64,000 nucleotides of DNA, taken from the NCBI GenBank assembly GCA_021298725.1, contig JAJTDU010000005.1, positions 1 to 64,000 on the forward strand, written 5' to 3'. Below, piece by piece: positions 27,401-36,365 of this stretch. Origin of the DNA: Verrucomicrobiaceae bacterium (lineage in GTDB: Bacteria; Verrucomicrobiota; Verrucomicrobiia; Verrucomicrobiales; Verrucomicrobiaceae). Both the position numbers and the translations under genes were made by a program. The notes below the pieces were generated by a model. That model had not been told where the DNA came from, made no database searches, and saw only the letters and a program-made list of their open reading frames with translations. Within the stretch, counting starts at the first letter, position 1; each line of letters begins with the position of its first letter.

Positions 27401-30083
27401 TGGGATTCGTCGGGTTCTCAATCAGATGCCCGATGAGCTTCAAACGCTGTGCTTCACCGCCGGAAAGCGTGTTGAGCGGCTGACCGAGCTTCAAGTAGCC
27501 AAGACCGGCCTCGTTGAGCATCTGAAGCTGTGCCACGATCTGCGCGGCTTTCTTTGACGATTCGAACAGCGCGCTGCTGAACCACGCTACCGACTCCTCG
27601 GCAGTCAAACCGAGCACTTCATGGATGCTTTTGCCATGCAGCAAGATTTTCAACGCATGTGGCTGATAGCGCCGGCCCTCGCACTCGGGACACGTCACAT
27701 AGAGATCGCTGAGGAACTGCATCTCGATCTTTTCGTAGCCATTGCCCGCGCAGCGTTCGCAGCGGCCTTCGCCGGAATTGAAGCTGAAGAAGCCCGGCAT
27801 GATGCCCTGTGCCTTCGCATCCTCGGTTTCGGAGAACAGCGTGCGAATGTGATCAAACGCACCGAGAAACACCGCTGGCGTCGAGCGCGGCGTGCGTGCC
27901 AGCGGCGATTGATCCACCATCACGACCTCACGCAGGTTTTCATGGCCTGTGATCTTGCTCACGCGGCCTGGTTCTTCTTCACAAACCTCACCGCGCAGCT
28001 TTTGCAGGTTCCGGTAGAGCACGTCATGCACCAGCGTCGATTTGCCGGAGCCGCTGACGCCCGTGACGCAGCAGAACACGCCGAGCGGGATGTCCAGATC
28101 GAGCTTCTTGAGGTTGTTTTGGCGCGCACCGTGGATCTTCAGATACGGAGTCCCGCCTTTAGGCGGTTTGGTGCTCTTGGGTGTTGCGGTGTCCTTTCCG
28201 CCTGAAGGCGAGACTCCTAACTTTCTCCGCGCCTTCGGCAAAGGCACCGATTTCCTCCCGAATAAATAATCTCCCGTCAACGAACCCACCTTCGCGCTCA
28301 ACTTCGACAACGGTCCGCTGAACACCAGCTCACCGCCTTTGTCACCACGCCCAGGACCGATGTCGATGAGATGGTCAGCGCTAAGCATGACGGCTTCTTC
28401 GTGTTCAACGACAAGCAGCGTGTTGCCTTTGTCACGCAGACCTTCCATGACGCCAATGAGGCGACCGATGTCGCGCGGATGCAGGCCGATGCTCGGTTCA
28501 TCGAGCACGAACAGCGTATTCACCAGCGAAGCACCGAGACAGGTCGTCAAATTCACGCGTTGCAGTTCGCCACCGCTCAAGGTGCGTGTTTGACGGTCCA
28601 AATTGAGATAACCTAGGCCCGCACGATCCATGTAGCTGATGCGGCTGGCGATTTCATCGCGCAGCATCGCGGCGGCGTGATCGCCGTCTTTAAGCGTCCA
28701 GGATTGCACCAACGGATGCAGATCGCTCACCGGCAGACGCCACAGATCCGCCAGTGTGTGCTCGCCGATGCGGAAGCTGTGCGCCTCCTTCTTCAAACGA
28801 CCGCCGCCGCAGTCCATGCACTCCGTGTAGGCGCGGTAACGGCTCAGGAAGACGCGCACATGCATCTTGTAGCTGCGCGACTCCTGCCATTTGAAGAACC
28901 CGCGCACGCCATACCACTCACCGCGATTGTAGGCGACTTCAGGATCGTCATTCGTGCCTTCGATGAGCCATTGGCGATCGGCATCTTTGTAGTCTTCAAA
29001 CGGCTTGTGAATGTCGATGCCACGCTTCCGCGCTGCGCGTTCGAGATCGAGCTGCGACTCGCCATAGGTGCTGCCTTGAAACGGTCGCACGAGGCCTTCG
29101 TTGATGCTCAGCGACTCATCAGGAATCGCTTTTCCCATGTCGAGACCCAGTGTGCGGCCAAAGCCGCGGCAGGTCGGACACGCGCCAATAGGGCTGTTAA
29201 AGCTGAACAGGCCCGGCGTCGGTGCTGGCAGTGTGATGTCGCAGGCAGCGCAGGACCAGTCGGCACTGAAGTTTAAAGTTTCAGGATTCAAGTTGGCGGA
29301 CTCGGCCCCTGAAACGTGCGACTTGGAACCTGAAACCTCAAAAGCGACAACCACCTTCCCTTTGCCGAATCGAATCGCTGCTTCGACGGCCTCGCTCATG
29401 CGTGCGCGTTGTTTCGCGTCAAGCGTCACGCGATCCTGCACGACCATCACTTGCACTGGCAGTTTGCGCTCGGTGATTTCATCGAGGCGCACGATCTGGC
29501 CATACAACCAGATGCGAACGAAACCTTGCGCTTGCAGGAAGGCCGCAAAATCAGCCGATGCGGTGTCCTTAGGCACCGAAACGGGAAAGAGAATGAGCGC
29601 CTGCTTGCCCGCATGGCCGTGCAGCAGCGTGTGCAGGATGCTCTCCGTCGTCTCCGGCTTCACCGCCTGCTTGCATGACGGACACGTCGCCGAGGCAAGA
29701 CGCGGGAACAGCATCTTGAGGTAATCATTGATCTCCGTGATCGTGCCGACCGTCGAGCGCGTGCTGCGCATGTTGTTTACCTGCTCGATGGCGATGGCGG
29801 GCGGGATGCCTTCTATCGAATCCACCTGCGGCTTGTCCATGCGCTCGAAGAACTGCCGCGTGTAAGGAGAAAACGTCTCCACATAGCGCCGCTGGCCTTC
29901 CGCATAGATCGTGTCGAACGCCAACGACGACTTACCCGATCCGCTCGGCCCTGTGATCACATTGAGCTTACCGAGCGGCAGGTCGAGGTCGATGCCCTTG
30001 AGATTGTTCTGCCGCGCCCCGCGAATGCGGATGACGTCATCAGAAATGGGGCGGCGGTCAGTTTTTTTCGGAACACGAGACAT
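24432..30083 (-). CDS. uvrA: double-length UvrA (tandem UvrA-UvrA fusion) of the excinuclease ABC
   Basis: About 1883 residues from ATG 30083 ([11 protein letters not shown]), twice the normal 940. It holds four ATPase sites: Walker A motifs [27 protein letters not shown] and GVSGSGKSS, each with its own LSGGExQR signature. UvrA zinc-finger cysteine pairs occur in both halves ([32 protein letters not shown]). It is thus two complete UvrA units in one chain, linked near residue 970. UvrA detects DNA lesions and loads UvrB in nucleotide excision repair and normally dimerises; a fused intramolecular dimer is known from Chlamydiae, also in the PVC group. Three short palindromic repeats are inserted in frame at linkers. 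Confidence 0.96.
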   Translation of the reverse strand: MSRVPKKTDRRPISDDVIRIRGARQNNLKGIDLDLPLGKLNVITGPSGSGKSSLAFDTIYAEGQRRYVETFSPYTRQFFERMDKPQVDSIEGIPPAIAIEQVNNMRSTRSTVGTITEINDYLKMLFPRLASATCPSCKQAVKPETTESILHTLLHGHAGKQALILFPVSVPKDTASADFAAFLQAQGFVRIWLYGQIVRLDEITERKLPVQVMVVQDRVTLDAKQRARMSEAVEAAIRFGKGKVVVAFEVSGSKSHVSGAESANLNPETLNFSADWSCAACDITLPAPTPGLFSFNSPIGACPTCRGFGRTLGLDMGKAIPDESLSINEGLVRPFQGSTYGESQLDLERAARKRGIDIHKPFEDYKDADRQWLIEGTNDDPEVAYNRGEWYGVRGFFKWQESRSYKMHVRVFLSRYRAYTECMDCGGGRLKKEAHSFRIGEHTLADLWRLPVSDLHPLVQSWTLKDGDHAAAMLRDEIASRISYMDRAGLGYLNLDRQTRTLSGGELQRVNLTTCLGASLVNTLFVLDEPSIGLHPRDIGRLIGVMEGLRDKGNTLLVVEHEEAVMLSADHLIDIGPGRGDKGGELVFSGPLSKLSAKVGSLTGDYLFGRKSVPLPKARRKLGVSPSGGKDTATPKSTKPPKGGTPYLKIHGARQNNLKKLDLDIPLGVFCCVTGVSGSGKSTLVHDVLYRNLQKLRGEVCEEEPGRVSKITGHENLREVVMVDQSPLARTPRSTPAVFLGAFDHIRTLFSETEDAKAQGIMPGFFSFNSGEGRCERCAGNGYEKIEMQFLSDLYVTCPECEGRRYQPHALKILLHGKSIHEVLGLTAEESVAWFSSALFESSKKAAQIVAQLQMLNEAGLGYLKLGQPLNTLSGGEAQRLKLIGHLIENPTNPKAKQGSGSLLLLDEPTTGLHFDDIALLVKLLQRLVNEGHSLLVIEHNLEVIKCADWVIDLGPEGGAAGGLLVIAGTPEEVAECAASHTGRYLRSVLGSQFAVRSFASTTPKKTPNREPRTANCISIRGAREHNLKNISLDIPRDEFVVVTGLSGSGKSSLAFDLIFAEGQRRFLDSMSVYARTFVEQMEKPEVDLITGVPPTVAIEQRISRGGGKSTVATVTESYHFLRLLFAKLGTQYCPKCDVPVKKQSVQSILNAVMKQATKGPLHLLAPLIKARKGFHNEVADHAQRHGIETLLVDGEFRETLGFQRLERFKEHNIDAVIAKVTKADSDEKLRPLVEAAIKMGKGTIKLRLADKSTQVLSTEMSCPSCGLSFEELDPRLFSFNSPHGWCKDCRGFGVVGRKLDLSDRQPDVSVLEAEMEEERRFNSEDEEDAPRQLCTSCHGSRINEIGRAVQLQGSTIQDFTSLTAGDAGKLMGKLKFAGTEAIIARDIVKEIEQRLKFMQEVGLGYLQLNRSADTLSGGEAQRIRLSAQLGSNLRGVLYVLDEPTIGLHPRDNEKLLDTLSALRDKGNSLLVVEHDDETMRRADTILDLGPGAGKFGGEVIAQGTLAHLLKNKKSVTGQSLNKPLKHPSRGERRALPALKSKDGWLRVTGATANNLKNVDVAIPLGRLTVLTGVSGSGKSSLMHGALSPAVREKISKSKAKIVHAWKSISGFDNLQTVHEVDQSPIGKTSRSCPATYVGIWDDIRKLFAQVPLARTRGYASGRFSFNTEGGRCETCGGNGEIKVEMAFLPTTRVHCETCNGLRFNAATLEVEYNGKHIGEVLRMSITEAAEFFAPVQKIARPLKLLADTGLGYLQLGQPSPTLSGGEAQRIKLVTELRSGDGRTIKEQLKGIKVAGKRNLYLIEEPTIGLHIQDVAKLIDVLHRLVDEGHTVVVIEHHPDVYAEADFLIDIGPEAGVEGGRIVAAGTPEQVKKCKESRTARFL
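27033..27119. repeat. in-frame inverted repeat inserted between the two UvrA halves
   Basis: An 87-nt element (exactly 29 codons) with arms GCAGTTCG ... CGAACTGC and GTTCTCGGTTC ... GAACCGAGAAC. It is translated as [15 protein letters not shown] and NREPRTANC, directly between the end of the first UvrA unit (YLRSVLG) and the start of the second ([13 protein letters not shown]). The composition is unlike UvrA. Confidence 0.75.
28147..28217. repeat. in-frame inverted repeat in the first UvrA unit
   Basis: GGAGTCCCGCCTTTAGGCGG is answered by CCGCC and AGGCGAGACTCC about 70 nt away. It is translated as [16 protein letters not shown] and [13 protein letters not shown] in the linker before the second ATPase domain ([17 protein letters not shown]). 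Coding frame is kept. Confidence 0.7.
29271..29343. repeat. in-frame GAAAC-type repeat in the first UvrA unit
   Basis: A repeat of GTTTCAGG-like words (minus strand: AGGTTTCAGGTTCCAAGTC ... CCTGAAACTTTAAAC) encodes [20 protein letters not shown] just before the Cys-rich [14 protein letters not shown] segment. It shares words with the intergenic repeat at 14529-14560, so an element normally found between genes has been taken into the coding frame. Confidence 0.6.
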
Positions 30084-30283
30084 GGGGGGCGCGAGAGTAG
30101 CGATACGCCCCGAAGTGGCAAACGGGCGCTCCAGGCAGCGAAAAGAAAGCGGATACCGCATCTACTCCAGCGCATTGCCTGGGAGGGGTGGTCTGAGTTT
30201 CAGAAGCTGCGATGATGGTTTGGGCGGTTAACCGCCGTATCTGGCAGCATGTGCGCGTGCCGAATTTCGTGGGGAGGAAGATC

Positions 30284-30991
30284 GTGAGTTTGAGCCCATG
30301 GGTTTTTCTCGCCGGCTTGTGCGGCAGCATGCTCTTGCATGGTGCCGATGCGATGCCGCCGCCTCAGGACGATGGAGCGATTCCGCCAGCCGTGAAGGAA
30401 GAGGATTTTGAGGCGCTGCTCACGAATTCACCGTTCACTCGCTCCCTCGGCGTTTCTGACTCGATCATTCTCACGGGCATCGCGCAATTCGAGAATGACG
30501 TCTTCGCCACCCTTCTCGATACCAAAACGATGGAGTCGCATGTGGTCTCGAAGACGGCCAACTTTCAGGGATGGCAGTTGGTCGGTGTCGGAGGAAATGC
30601 AGCCGAAATGCGGACATGGTCGGCCAAGATCCAGGTTCCAGGAGGAGAGGTCGTGTCCATCCGCTACCAACAGCCGCCGAAAAAGACCATCCTGGCAAAG
30701 TCGGGCGCTGGCTCCAGGGGCGGTTCGGCTGGAAACTCGCCGCCTTTGAGTTCCGCTCAAATGAACGAGGCGAAAAACGCCGCCGTGAACTACAAAGAAG
30801 GCTTTTCCTCCGACGGCTACCCCAGGGCACCGCCGCCAGAGATGGTGGCCAAACTCTCGCGCCTGAGCGTCTCGCAGCGCGAGGACATCAACCGCCAGAT
30901 GCTTGGCCTGCGCAACCAGGGCCTCGGCCTGGACGAGCGACGCAAGATCTATGAAAACTTGGTGGACCGTTCGGATCAGGGAAGGCGTTGA
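30284..30991 (+). CDS. hypothetical secreted protein
   Basis: The GTG at 30284 is chosen because GGGAGG lies 6 nt upstream and the product then opens with a good signal peptide (VSLSPWVFLAGLCGSMLLHGADA); the ORF-track ATG gives a 27-residue preceding tail. The mature protein (about 210 residues) has a beta-rich domain (FTRSLGVSDSIILTGIAQFEND, VFATLLDTKTMESHVVS, GWQLVGVGG), a Ser/Gly linker and a helical C-terminus with LSVSQREDINRQMLGLRNQG. No named family recognised. Divergent from uvrA. Confidence 0.7.
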   Translation: MSLSPWVFLAGLCGSMLLHGADAMPPPQDDGAIPPAVKEEDFEALLTNSPFTRSLGVSDSIILTGIAQFENDVFATLLDTKTMESHVVSKTANFQGWQLVGVGGNAAEMRTWSAKIQVPGGEVVSIRYQQPPKKTILAKSGAGSRGGSAGNSPPLSSAQMNEAKNAAVNYKEGFSSDGYPRAPPPEMVAKLSRLSVSQREDINRQMLGLRNQGLGLDERRKIYENLVDRSDQGRR

Positions 30992-31076
30992 CGCCCTGCT
31001 TCACCCCAGAGCTGGCCTGGATGCGTGGATCACGAGTCCCGGGCCGATGACTTTTGAGCTTGTTTGTCGTGTAGGC

Positions 31077-31820
31077 TTATTTTTTCGCATCCGCCTCGGC
31101 GAGGAGCTGCTTGGCCTCATCCGCAGCGATCTCACGCACAAAAAGGTTCCGCCAGCGGATCTCGCCGCCGTGGGTTTGCAGCATGATGGGTCCTTTGCCT
31201 GGGTAGGGAACTGTTTTGTCGGGATAGTTTTCCATCGGTGCGCCATCGACGACGAGCTTGTCATTCAGCCACACCCAGGTGCGGGCGCCGATCTGGCGGA
31301 TGCGGAAGCTGTTCCATTCCCCGAAATCTTTGTCAGCGAGAACGAGCGGGTCGCGTCCGGGCGTGTCGGGTGTGTTGTTGAAGAGGCCACCAGAACCCAG
31401 GTGTGGCCTGCGGGTGGGCTTCGTAGGGTCAAAGACTTGGTTTTTGTCCCAGATCTGCACCTGGGGGACTCCGCGCAGGTAGATGCCGCTGTCGGCCTTT
31501 GGCACGGTCTTGTATTCGATGAGGAATTCCATGTCTCCAAACTCGGCGTCCGTGGTGGCGTAGGGGCCGTTGCCGTCGTTGACGAGTTCGCCGTTTTCCA
31601 CGCTCCAGTGGCTCGGAAACTCCTCGCGCATCTTGTTGAGCGCGGCGTCTTTCTTCTCGCCTTCGAGTTTCATGACGCTGTGTGGATTCAGGCCATGCCA
31701 GCCAGTGAGGTCTGTGCCATTGAAGATGGCTTTGAAGCCAGCGGGTGGGACCGGCTCTTTGGAGCAGGAGGCAAAGAGCACAGCCAAGGCGAGTGAAGAA
31801 AACAGAAGCGTCGGTTTCAT
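31077..31820 (-). CDS. DUF1080 lipoprotein
   Basis: Start ATG 31820 yields a lipoprotein signal (MKPTLLFSSLALAVLFASC). The DUF1080 domain follows: FKAIFNGTDLTGWHGLNPHS, FGDMEFLIEYKTVPKADSGIYLRGVPQVQIWD, GPIMLQTHGGEIRWRNLFVREI. Same fold as the protein at 7443 but longer (247 residues) and lipid-anchored. Likely role in extracytoplasmic carbohydrate turnover; substrate unknown. Flanked by an unrelated hypothetical gene and a divergent transporter. Confidence 0.88.
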   Translation of the reverse strand: MKPTLLFSSLALAVLFASCSKEPVPPAGFKAIFNGTDLTGWHGLNPHSVMKLEGEKKDAALNKMREEFPSHWSVENGELVNDGNGPYATTDAEFGDMEFLIEYKTVPKADSGIYLRGVPQVQIWDKNQVFDPTKPTRRPHLGSGGLFNNTPDTPGRDPLVLADKDFGEWNSFRIRQIGARTWVWLNDKLVVDGAPMENYPDKTVPYPGKGPIMLQTHGGEIRWRNLFVREIAADEAKQLLAEADAKK

Positions 31821-31975
31821 GGGGGTGAAGTCATTCGTGCGCCGCTGCTGCATTCTTTCGCGGGGTCTCCAGTCGTGCGCGGACCGCCGAGTCGCTGAGG
31901 TTCATGTGCTGGCCAGGGCGGTGGTTTGAGTGTTGACGTGAAGGCGCGGCGCGTGCCAGCATGCCACTTCATTCA

Positions 31976-33217
31976 ATGGATTCCTCAACCCACCCCTCCC
32001 GCGCCCGTCAGATGGTGCTATTCTTTGCCGTTACGCTGGCGGTGATCACTTACATCGACCGGGTGTGCATCTCGCAGGCGGCACCGATGATGCAGGAGGA
32101 TCTGGGGCTGACGAAGACGCAGATGGGCTATGCTTTTGCGGCGTTTGGCTGGGCTTATGCGCTGTTTGAAATCCCCGGCGGATGGATGTGGTCGCTTTTC
32201 ACGGTGGCCACCGGCTGGGCGTGGAACTTGGCTTCGCTGGTCGTTTCGCGGTTTTTGTTCGGTGTGGGAGAGGCGGGGTGCTTTCCGAACCTAACGAAGG
32301 CCTTCACGCTGTGGTTCCCGGTGGCCGAGCGTGTCAAAGCGCAGGGCATTCTCTGGCTCAGCGCACGCTGGGGTGGAGCCTTCACGCCATTGCTCGTTGG
32401 TTGGATGCTTGCGAGCGGCGTGGAAGGGAAGGTTGGCCTCGGACTGCATTACAAGTGGGTGTTTTTGATCTTCGGACTGCTCGGCGTGGTGTGGGCGCTC
32501 TCATTTTTCCGCTGGTTTCGCGATCACCCCAAGGATCACCCGGCGGTGAATGCCGCGGAGCTGGCGCACATTGGTGAAACGGAGCCTCCGGGCGATCACG
32601 CCATGCCGTGGGCGCGGTTGGTGGCCTCGCGCACGGTATGGATGCTGTGGGGGCAGTACTTTTTCATGTCCTACGCCTGGTATTTCTACATCACCTGGTT
32701 CCCTACTTATCTGAAGGAGAAATTTATCACGCTGACGGACATGGAGCGTGCCTTGCTGGCCTGCGTGCCGTTGTTCTTCGGCGGGATCGGTTGTCTAGCC
32801 GCCGGGATGCTCTCCGCACGACTGGACCGGATGCTCGGCAGCATCGCCAGAACGCGGCGCTGGCTCGGGGTGGTTGGGATGAGTGTTGCGGGTGTGATGC
32901 TGCTGATCTCGATGCAAACGGATGCACCGGTCGCCTCCGTCCTGGCCATCGGGCTTGCGGCCTTGTGCAATGACTTGGCCATGCCCGGCGCATGGGGTGC
33001 CTGCATGGACGTGGGCGGACGTCACGCCGGGGCGCTTTCCGGCAGCATGAACATGATGGGCAACGCCGGCGGCGCGATCGCTCCGATGGTGGTGCCGCTG
33101 GTGCTCGCCGCCACGGACAACAACTGGGGAATGAACATCACGCTGTTTGCTGTGGCTTATTTCCTCGGTGCCGCGTGCTGGTTCTTCATCAACTCCGAAG
33201 AGCGGCTGCATGACTGA
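31976..33217 (+). CDS. MFS transporter (anion:cation symporter-like)
   Basis: About 413 residues with 12 predicted membrane helices. The opening MVLFFAVTLAVITYIDRVCISQAAPMMQEDLGLTKTQMGYAFAAFGWAYALFEIPGGW is typical of the ACS family (sugar acid or hexuronate transporters of the GudP/ExuT type), as are FLFGVGEAGCFPNLTKAF and LGLHYKWVFLIFGLLGVVWALSFFRWFRDHPKDHP. Start ATG 31976 or 31961; neither has a clear ribosome site. Substrate not identifiable from sequence. Divergent from the DUF1080 lipoprotein gene, with which it may share a sugar-acid context. Confidence 0.88.
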   Translation: MDSSTHPSRARQMVLFFAVTLAVITYIDRVCISQAAPMMQEDLGLTKTQMGYAFAAFGWAYALFEIPGGWMWSLFTVATGWAWNLASLVVSRFLFGVGEAGCFPNLTKAFTLWFPVAERVKAQGILWLSARWGGAFTPLLVGWMLASGVEGKVGLGLHYKWVFLIFGLLGVVWALSFFRWFRDHPKDHPAVNAAELAHIGETEPPGDHAMPWARLVASRTVWMLWGQYFFMSYAWYFYITWFPTYLKEKFITLTDMERALLACVPLFFGGIGCLAAGMLSARLDRMLGSIARTRRWLGVVGMSVAGVMLLISMQTDAPVASVLAIGLAALCNDLAMPGAWGACMDVGGRHAGALSGSMNMMGNAGGAIAPMVVPLVLAATDNNWGMNITLFAVAYFLGAACWFFINSEERLHD

Positions 33218-33255
33218 ACCTGCGTACAAGCCTGTCCGCGCTCCCTTGGCCCGCT

Positions 33256-35012
33256 CTACTTCTTCTCCGTGTCAGTTTTGCCGCCGCCTTGGAGCTTTTT
33301 GAGGGCTACTTCAATGCGCTTGCGCGCCTTCGGCTCGGGCGTGTTCAATGCGTTGGCACGTTCGAGGTAGTCGAGGGCCTTGGCCTTGTCTCCGAGCGCT
33401 TGATGAGTGAGGCCGATGTGTTCGAGGATTTCGGCGTCTTCGGGGGCGATGGGCACCAGCAGCGCCTCGGCGCGCTGCAATTCCTTCAAAGCGGTGGGGT
33501 AGTTGCCTTTCTTGTAATGAAACCAGCCGAGACTGTCGATGTAGGCGGGTGTTTCTGGGAGGAGTTCGTTGGCCTTGGTGATGAGCTCGCCCGCCTTGTC
33601 GAGCTTGGTGTTCTGCTCCAGCCACATGTAGCCCAGGAAGTTCATCGTATTGGCAGCGGCCTTCGGTTCCTCACGCGGGGTGCGGGTGATGGACTTCTCC
33701 AGCATGCGGCCGGAGTCATCGAAACGCTGCATTCGCTCCAGGGTGATGCCGTATTGGTAATAAAAGACATAATCGAGCAACTCTGCCTGCGTGGAAGCCG
33801 CGTGTTTTTCTGCTTCGGCAAAGTGTTTCACGGAGGATGCCCAGTCCTCGCGTGAGCGATGCCCGATGGCGAGTTGATAATGCACCAGGGGGTGATCCGG
33901 GAACAAGCGCACGCTGCGCTGACCGAGGCGCAACATGCTTTCAAACTGCTGCGTCTGATAGAGCTGCCAGCCGAGTTTCACATAGTCGCCGATCTCACCG
34001 CCGCCGTTCTGGATCGCCGCCTCTAGCTGCGGGATGGCTTTTTCCGGCTGCTTGAGCTTGTCATACTCGATGGCGAGCAAGCGGCGCTGCTCGGCGTCAT
34101 TCGGCGCTTGTTTGACGATGGCTTCGAGTGTGCCGAGCGCCTTGTCCTTCTGCTCGGCAGCACCGTAGAGGCGGTAGAGGAGCTTGCGGGCCTCCAGGCT
34201 GTCGTGCTCGGCGGTCAGCTTCTCACAGAGCTGCCGTGCGCGGTCCAGCTCGTTCGTGAGTACGCAGTGCCGGGCGACTTCGAGCGTGACCTGCTCGGCA
34301 TCGCGCTTCGTGACGTTGTTCAGGGCGTTTTCAAAGAAGGGGGTAACGCGCTGGCGATATTCCATCTGAAACTCCGCCTGACCGAGCGGCCAGACACGTC
34401 CGGCGGTGCGGCCAGTGGCCAGCCAGAACTGCGGATCACGACTTGGCTGCCGTGCGGCTTGATTCATGACCTCCACGGCCTTCTCACGCTCGTTGAGCGT
34501 GAGGTAAAGCAGCGCCGCACCCTCGTAAACCTCCGCATGTGAGGGAAAACGCTGCAATGCCTCGGTCACGGCCTGGATCGGACGCTCATCCTTTTCAAAC
34601 AGATCCTCCGGCGGATACGTGCTGCAAAACCGCGCCAGATTCAGGAAGGTGCGGGGGAATACGGGCTGGCCCGCACGGCATCCTCGAGAATTTTCAACGC
34701 GGCAGGACGGCCCTGAAACTGCAGAGCGATGCTGGCGGTGTGCCCAGCCAGTTCCGCGTTGGTGGGATCGGCTTTGAAGACGGCTAGGTAATGCTCGAGC
34801 GCCTGACGCAGCTTTCCAGATGCTTCAAATTGAAGCGCGGTGCTGTAGTGGGCCAGGACATCGGCGTTGACCTCCCCGCCGGGCGAAAGCCGGAGGTCAG
34901 AGTGGTCAGACGCCTTGACGCCAAGGGACAAATCTGCCGGCGCGGCTGCCTGGAGAGACAAACCCACGCCGGACAGCGCTGCCATGCAGGCCACAAGATG
35001 GCAACACTGCAT
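33256..35012 (-). pseudogene. TPR-repeat secreted protein, frameshifted in a homopolymer
   Basis: Two ORFs form one protein. The 5' part (from ATG 35012, MQCCHLVACMAALSGVGLSLQA signal peptide) runs through the first TPR units (ALEHYLAVFKADPTNAELAGHTASIALQ) to SPYSP. The 3' part continues in another frame as RTFLNLARFCSTYPPEDLF and onwards, with about ten further TPR units to 33256. Adding one G to the run of five G at 34653-34657 (plus strand) restores a perfect frame, so this is a one-base indel: a sequencing error or a fresh mutation. The product would be a ~585-residue TPR scaffold outside the cytoplasm. Confidence 0.82.
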
Positions 35013-35082
35013 GGCACAACATTCGGCGCGTCGATGCCATCGATTCGCCCTGCGGAGACAAGCCATGCCAGGAGGCTAGCGG

Positions 35083-35187
35083 TTACGACTTGTAGCGCAA
35101 ACGCTTCTTGTGACGGTTCGCGCGCATGCGCTTCTTGCGCTTGTGCTTATTGATCTTCGTTTTTCTCCGCTTTTTGAGCGATCCCAT
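35083..35187 (-). CDS. 34-residue basic ribosomal-type protein (AURKAIP1/COX24 domain, bS22/mS38-like)
   Basis: Too short for the ORF track. The minus strand reads MGSLKKRRKTKINKHKRKKR and continues for 34 residues to a TAA stop, with AGGAG 8 nt before the ATG. More than half the residues are Lys or Arg. The pattern (MGSxxKKRRKxxxxHKxxKxxRxxRxKKR) is that of small AURKAIP1/COX24-domain proteins, which in other bacteria and mitochondria bind the small ribosomal subunit. It lies between hisG and the TPR gene on the same strand. Confidence 0.85.
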   Translation of the reverse strand: MGSLKKRRKTKINKHKRKKRMRANRHKKRLRYKS

Positions 35188-35216
35188 GTTCGTGTTCTCC
35201 TGTGTGTTGGCTTGGT

Positions 35217-36101
35217 CTAGTGGACGACTTTATTTAACGGGTATTCCACGATGCCCTCGGCGCCCAGCGACTTGAGCCGCGGGATGATGTTGCGCACGGT
35301 GGCCTCGTCAATGACCGTTTCCACGGCCACCCATTCCGGGCTGGCGAGGTGCGAGACCGTCGGCGAGCGCTGCGAAGGCAGGCAGGCGACGACCTCATCG
35401 AGCTTTGCGGTGGGTACGTTCATCTTGAGACCCACCTTGTGACGGGCCTCCAGCGCACCTTTCAGCAGCAGCACGAGCGTCTCCATCTTCTGCCGCTTCC
35501 ATTCATCACGGGCGGCAGGTTTGCTGGAGACAAATTGGGGGTAGCTTTCCATCAGCGTGTCCACGATGCGCAGCTTGTTCGCGCGCAGGGACGAGCCGGT
35601 TTCCGTGATGTCCACGATGGCATCGACCATCTCCGGCACTTTCACTTCGGTGGCACCCCAGCTAAATTCCACCTCGGCTTCCACACCGTGCTTCGCGAGG
35701 TATTTCTTGGTCATTTCGACCGCCTCGGTGGCGATGCGCTTGCCCTGCAAGTCTTTCACGCTTTGCACGGGCGAGTCGTTTGGCACCACCAGCACCCAGC
35801 GCGTGGGCCAGGAAGTGGCCTTGCTGTAGCGCAAGTCGGTGATGACCTCGACATCAGCGCCGTTTTCCACGATCCAATCACGGCCGGTGATACCGCAGTC
35901 CAGGAAACCATGATCCACATAACGTCCGATCTCCTGCGCTCGGAGCAATCGGAGTTCCAGTTCCGCGTCGTCCACGGCAGGACGGTAGGATCGGGAAGAA
36001 ACGACGATGTTGAACCCCGCACGCTTGAACAATTCGAGCGTCGGCTCCTGCAGGCTGCCTTTTGGCAGTCCAAGGCGGAGAATATTCTTGGGTTCGGGCA
36101 T
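35217..36101 (-). CDS. hisG: ATP phosphoribosyltransferase, long form
   Basis: A 294-residue HisG, first enzyme of histidine synthesis (ATP + PRPP). Marks are [22 protein letters not shown], the substrate loop [35 protein letters not shown], and the C-terminal ACT-like regulatory domain ([25 protein letters not shown] ... [14 protein letters not shown]), which defines the long, self-regulated form that needs no HisZ. No other his genes are next to it. Confidence 0.96.
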   Translation of the reverse strand: MPEPKNILRLGLPKGSLQEPTLELFKRAGFNIVVSSRSYRPAVDDAELELRLLRAQEIGRYVDHGFLDCGITGRDWIVENGADVEVITDLRYSKATSWPTRWVLVVPNDSPVQSVKDLQGKRIATEAVEMTKKYLAKHGVEAEVEFSWGATEVKVPEMVDAIVDITETGSSLRANKLRIVDTLMESYPQFVSSKPAARDEWKRQKMETLVLLLKGALEARHKVGLKMNVPTAKLDEVVACLPSQRSPTVSHLASPEWVAVETVIDEATVRNIIPRLKSLGAEGIVEYPLNKVVH

Positions 36102-36274
36102 GGTCGGGGGAAGGGGGCGCGAATCCTAGCGGCTTTTTTCCAGCTGGCGAGGGGAATTTCAGGTCAACTCACCCGCCTCTGTCATTGTGCCTCCCGCAGA
36201 CCGTTCGGCGGGACTTCCTCGCAAGGCAGCCATTTTTCAGGCCGCCTCGGGTCATGGACACCCAAAAAGCCCGG

Positions 36275-36302
36275 TTGACGCCCCCGCTTTGGGGAATACT
36301 CT
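36275..36302 (+). promoter_or_regulatory. candidate metK promoter
   Basis: TTGACG, 16 nt, then TACTCT: an acceptable -35 and a weak -10. Transcription would start about 10 nt upstream of the palindrome at 36319-36342, so a bound regulator would block early elongation. Confidence 0.35.
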
Positions 36303-36318
36303 CCGGCCTGCCGGACGC

Positions 36319-36342
36319 ATCAACAAATCATGATTCGTCCAT
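36319..36342. promoter_or_regulatory. metK operator-like palindrome shared with sahH
   Basis: A 24-nt site with a perfect AATCATGATT centre, a left half ATCAAC and a right half CGTCCAT. It matches the core of the sahH palindrome at 18 of 24 positions, with the conserved words ATCAAC, ATC, TGAT and CGT in the same register. It lies 24 nt before the metK start codon and overlaps the false upstream ATG used in the ORF track. Confidence 0.6.
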
Positions 36343-36365
36343 ATATAACCCACACGACCACCTCC

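Noticed and set aside
30223-30236. GGCGGTTAACCGCC palindrome upstream of the hypothetical gene, considered as a RAYT repeat copy
   Set aside because: Only one short hairpin, without the AAGGA...TCCTT ends or the GGCGCTT...AAGCGCC partner; too little to place it in the family.
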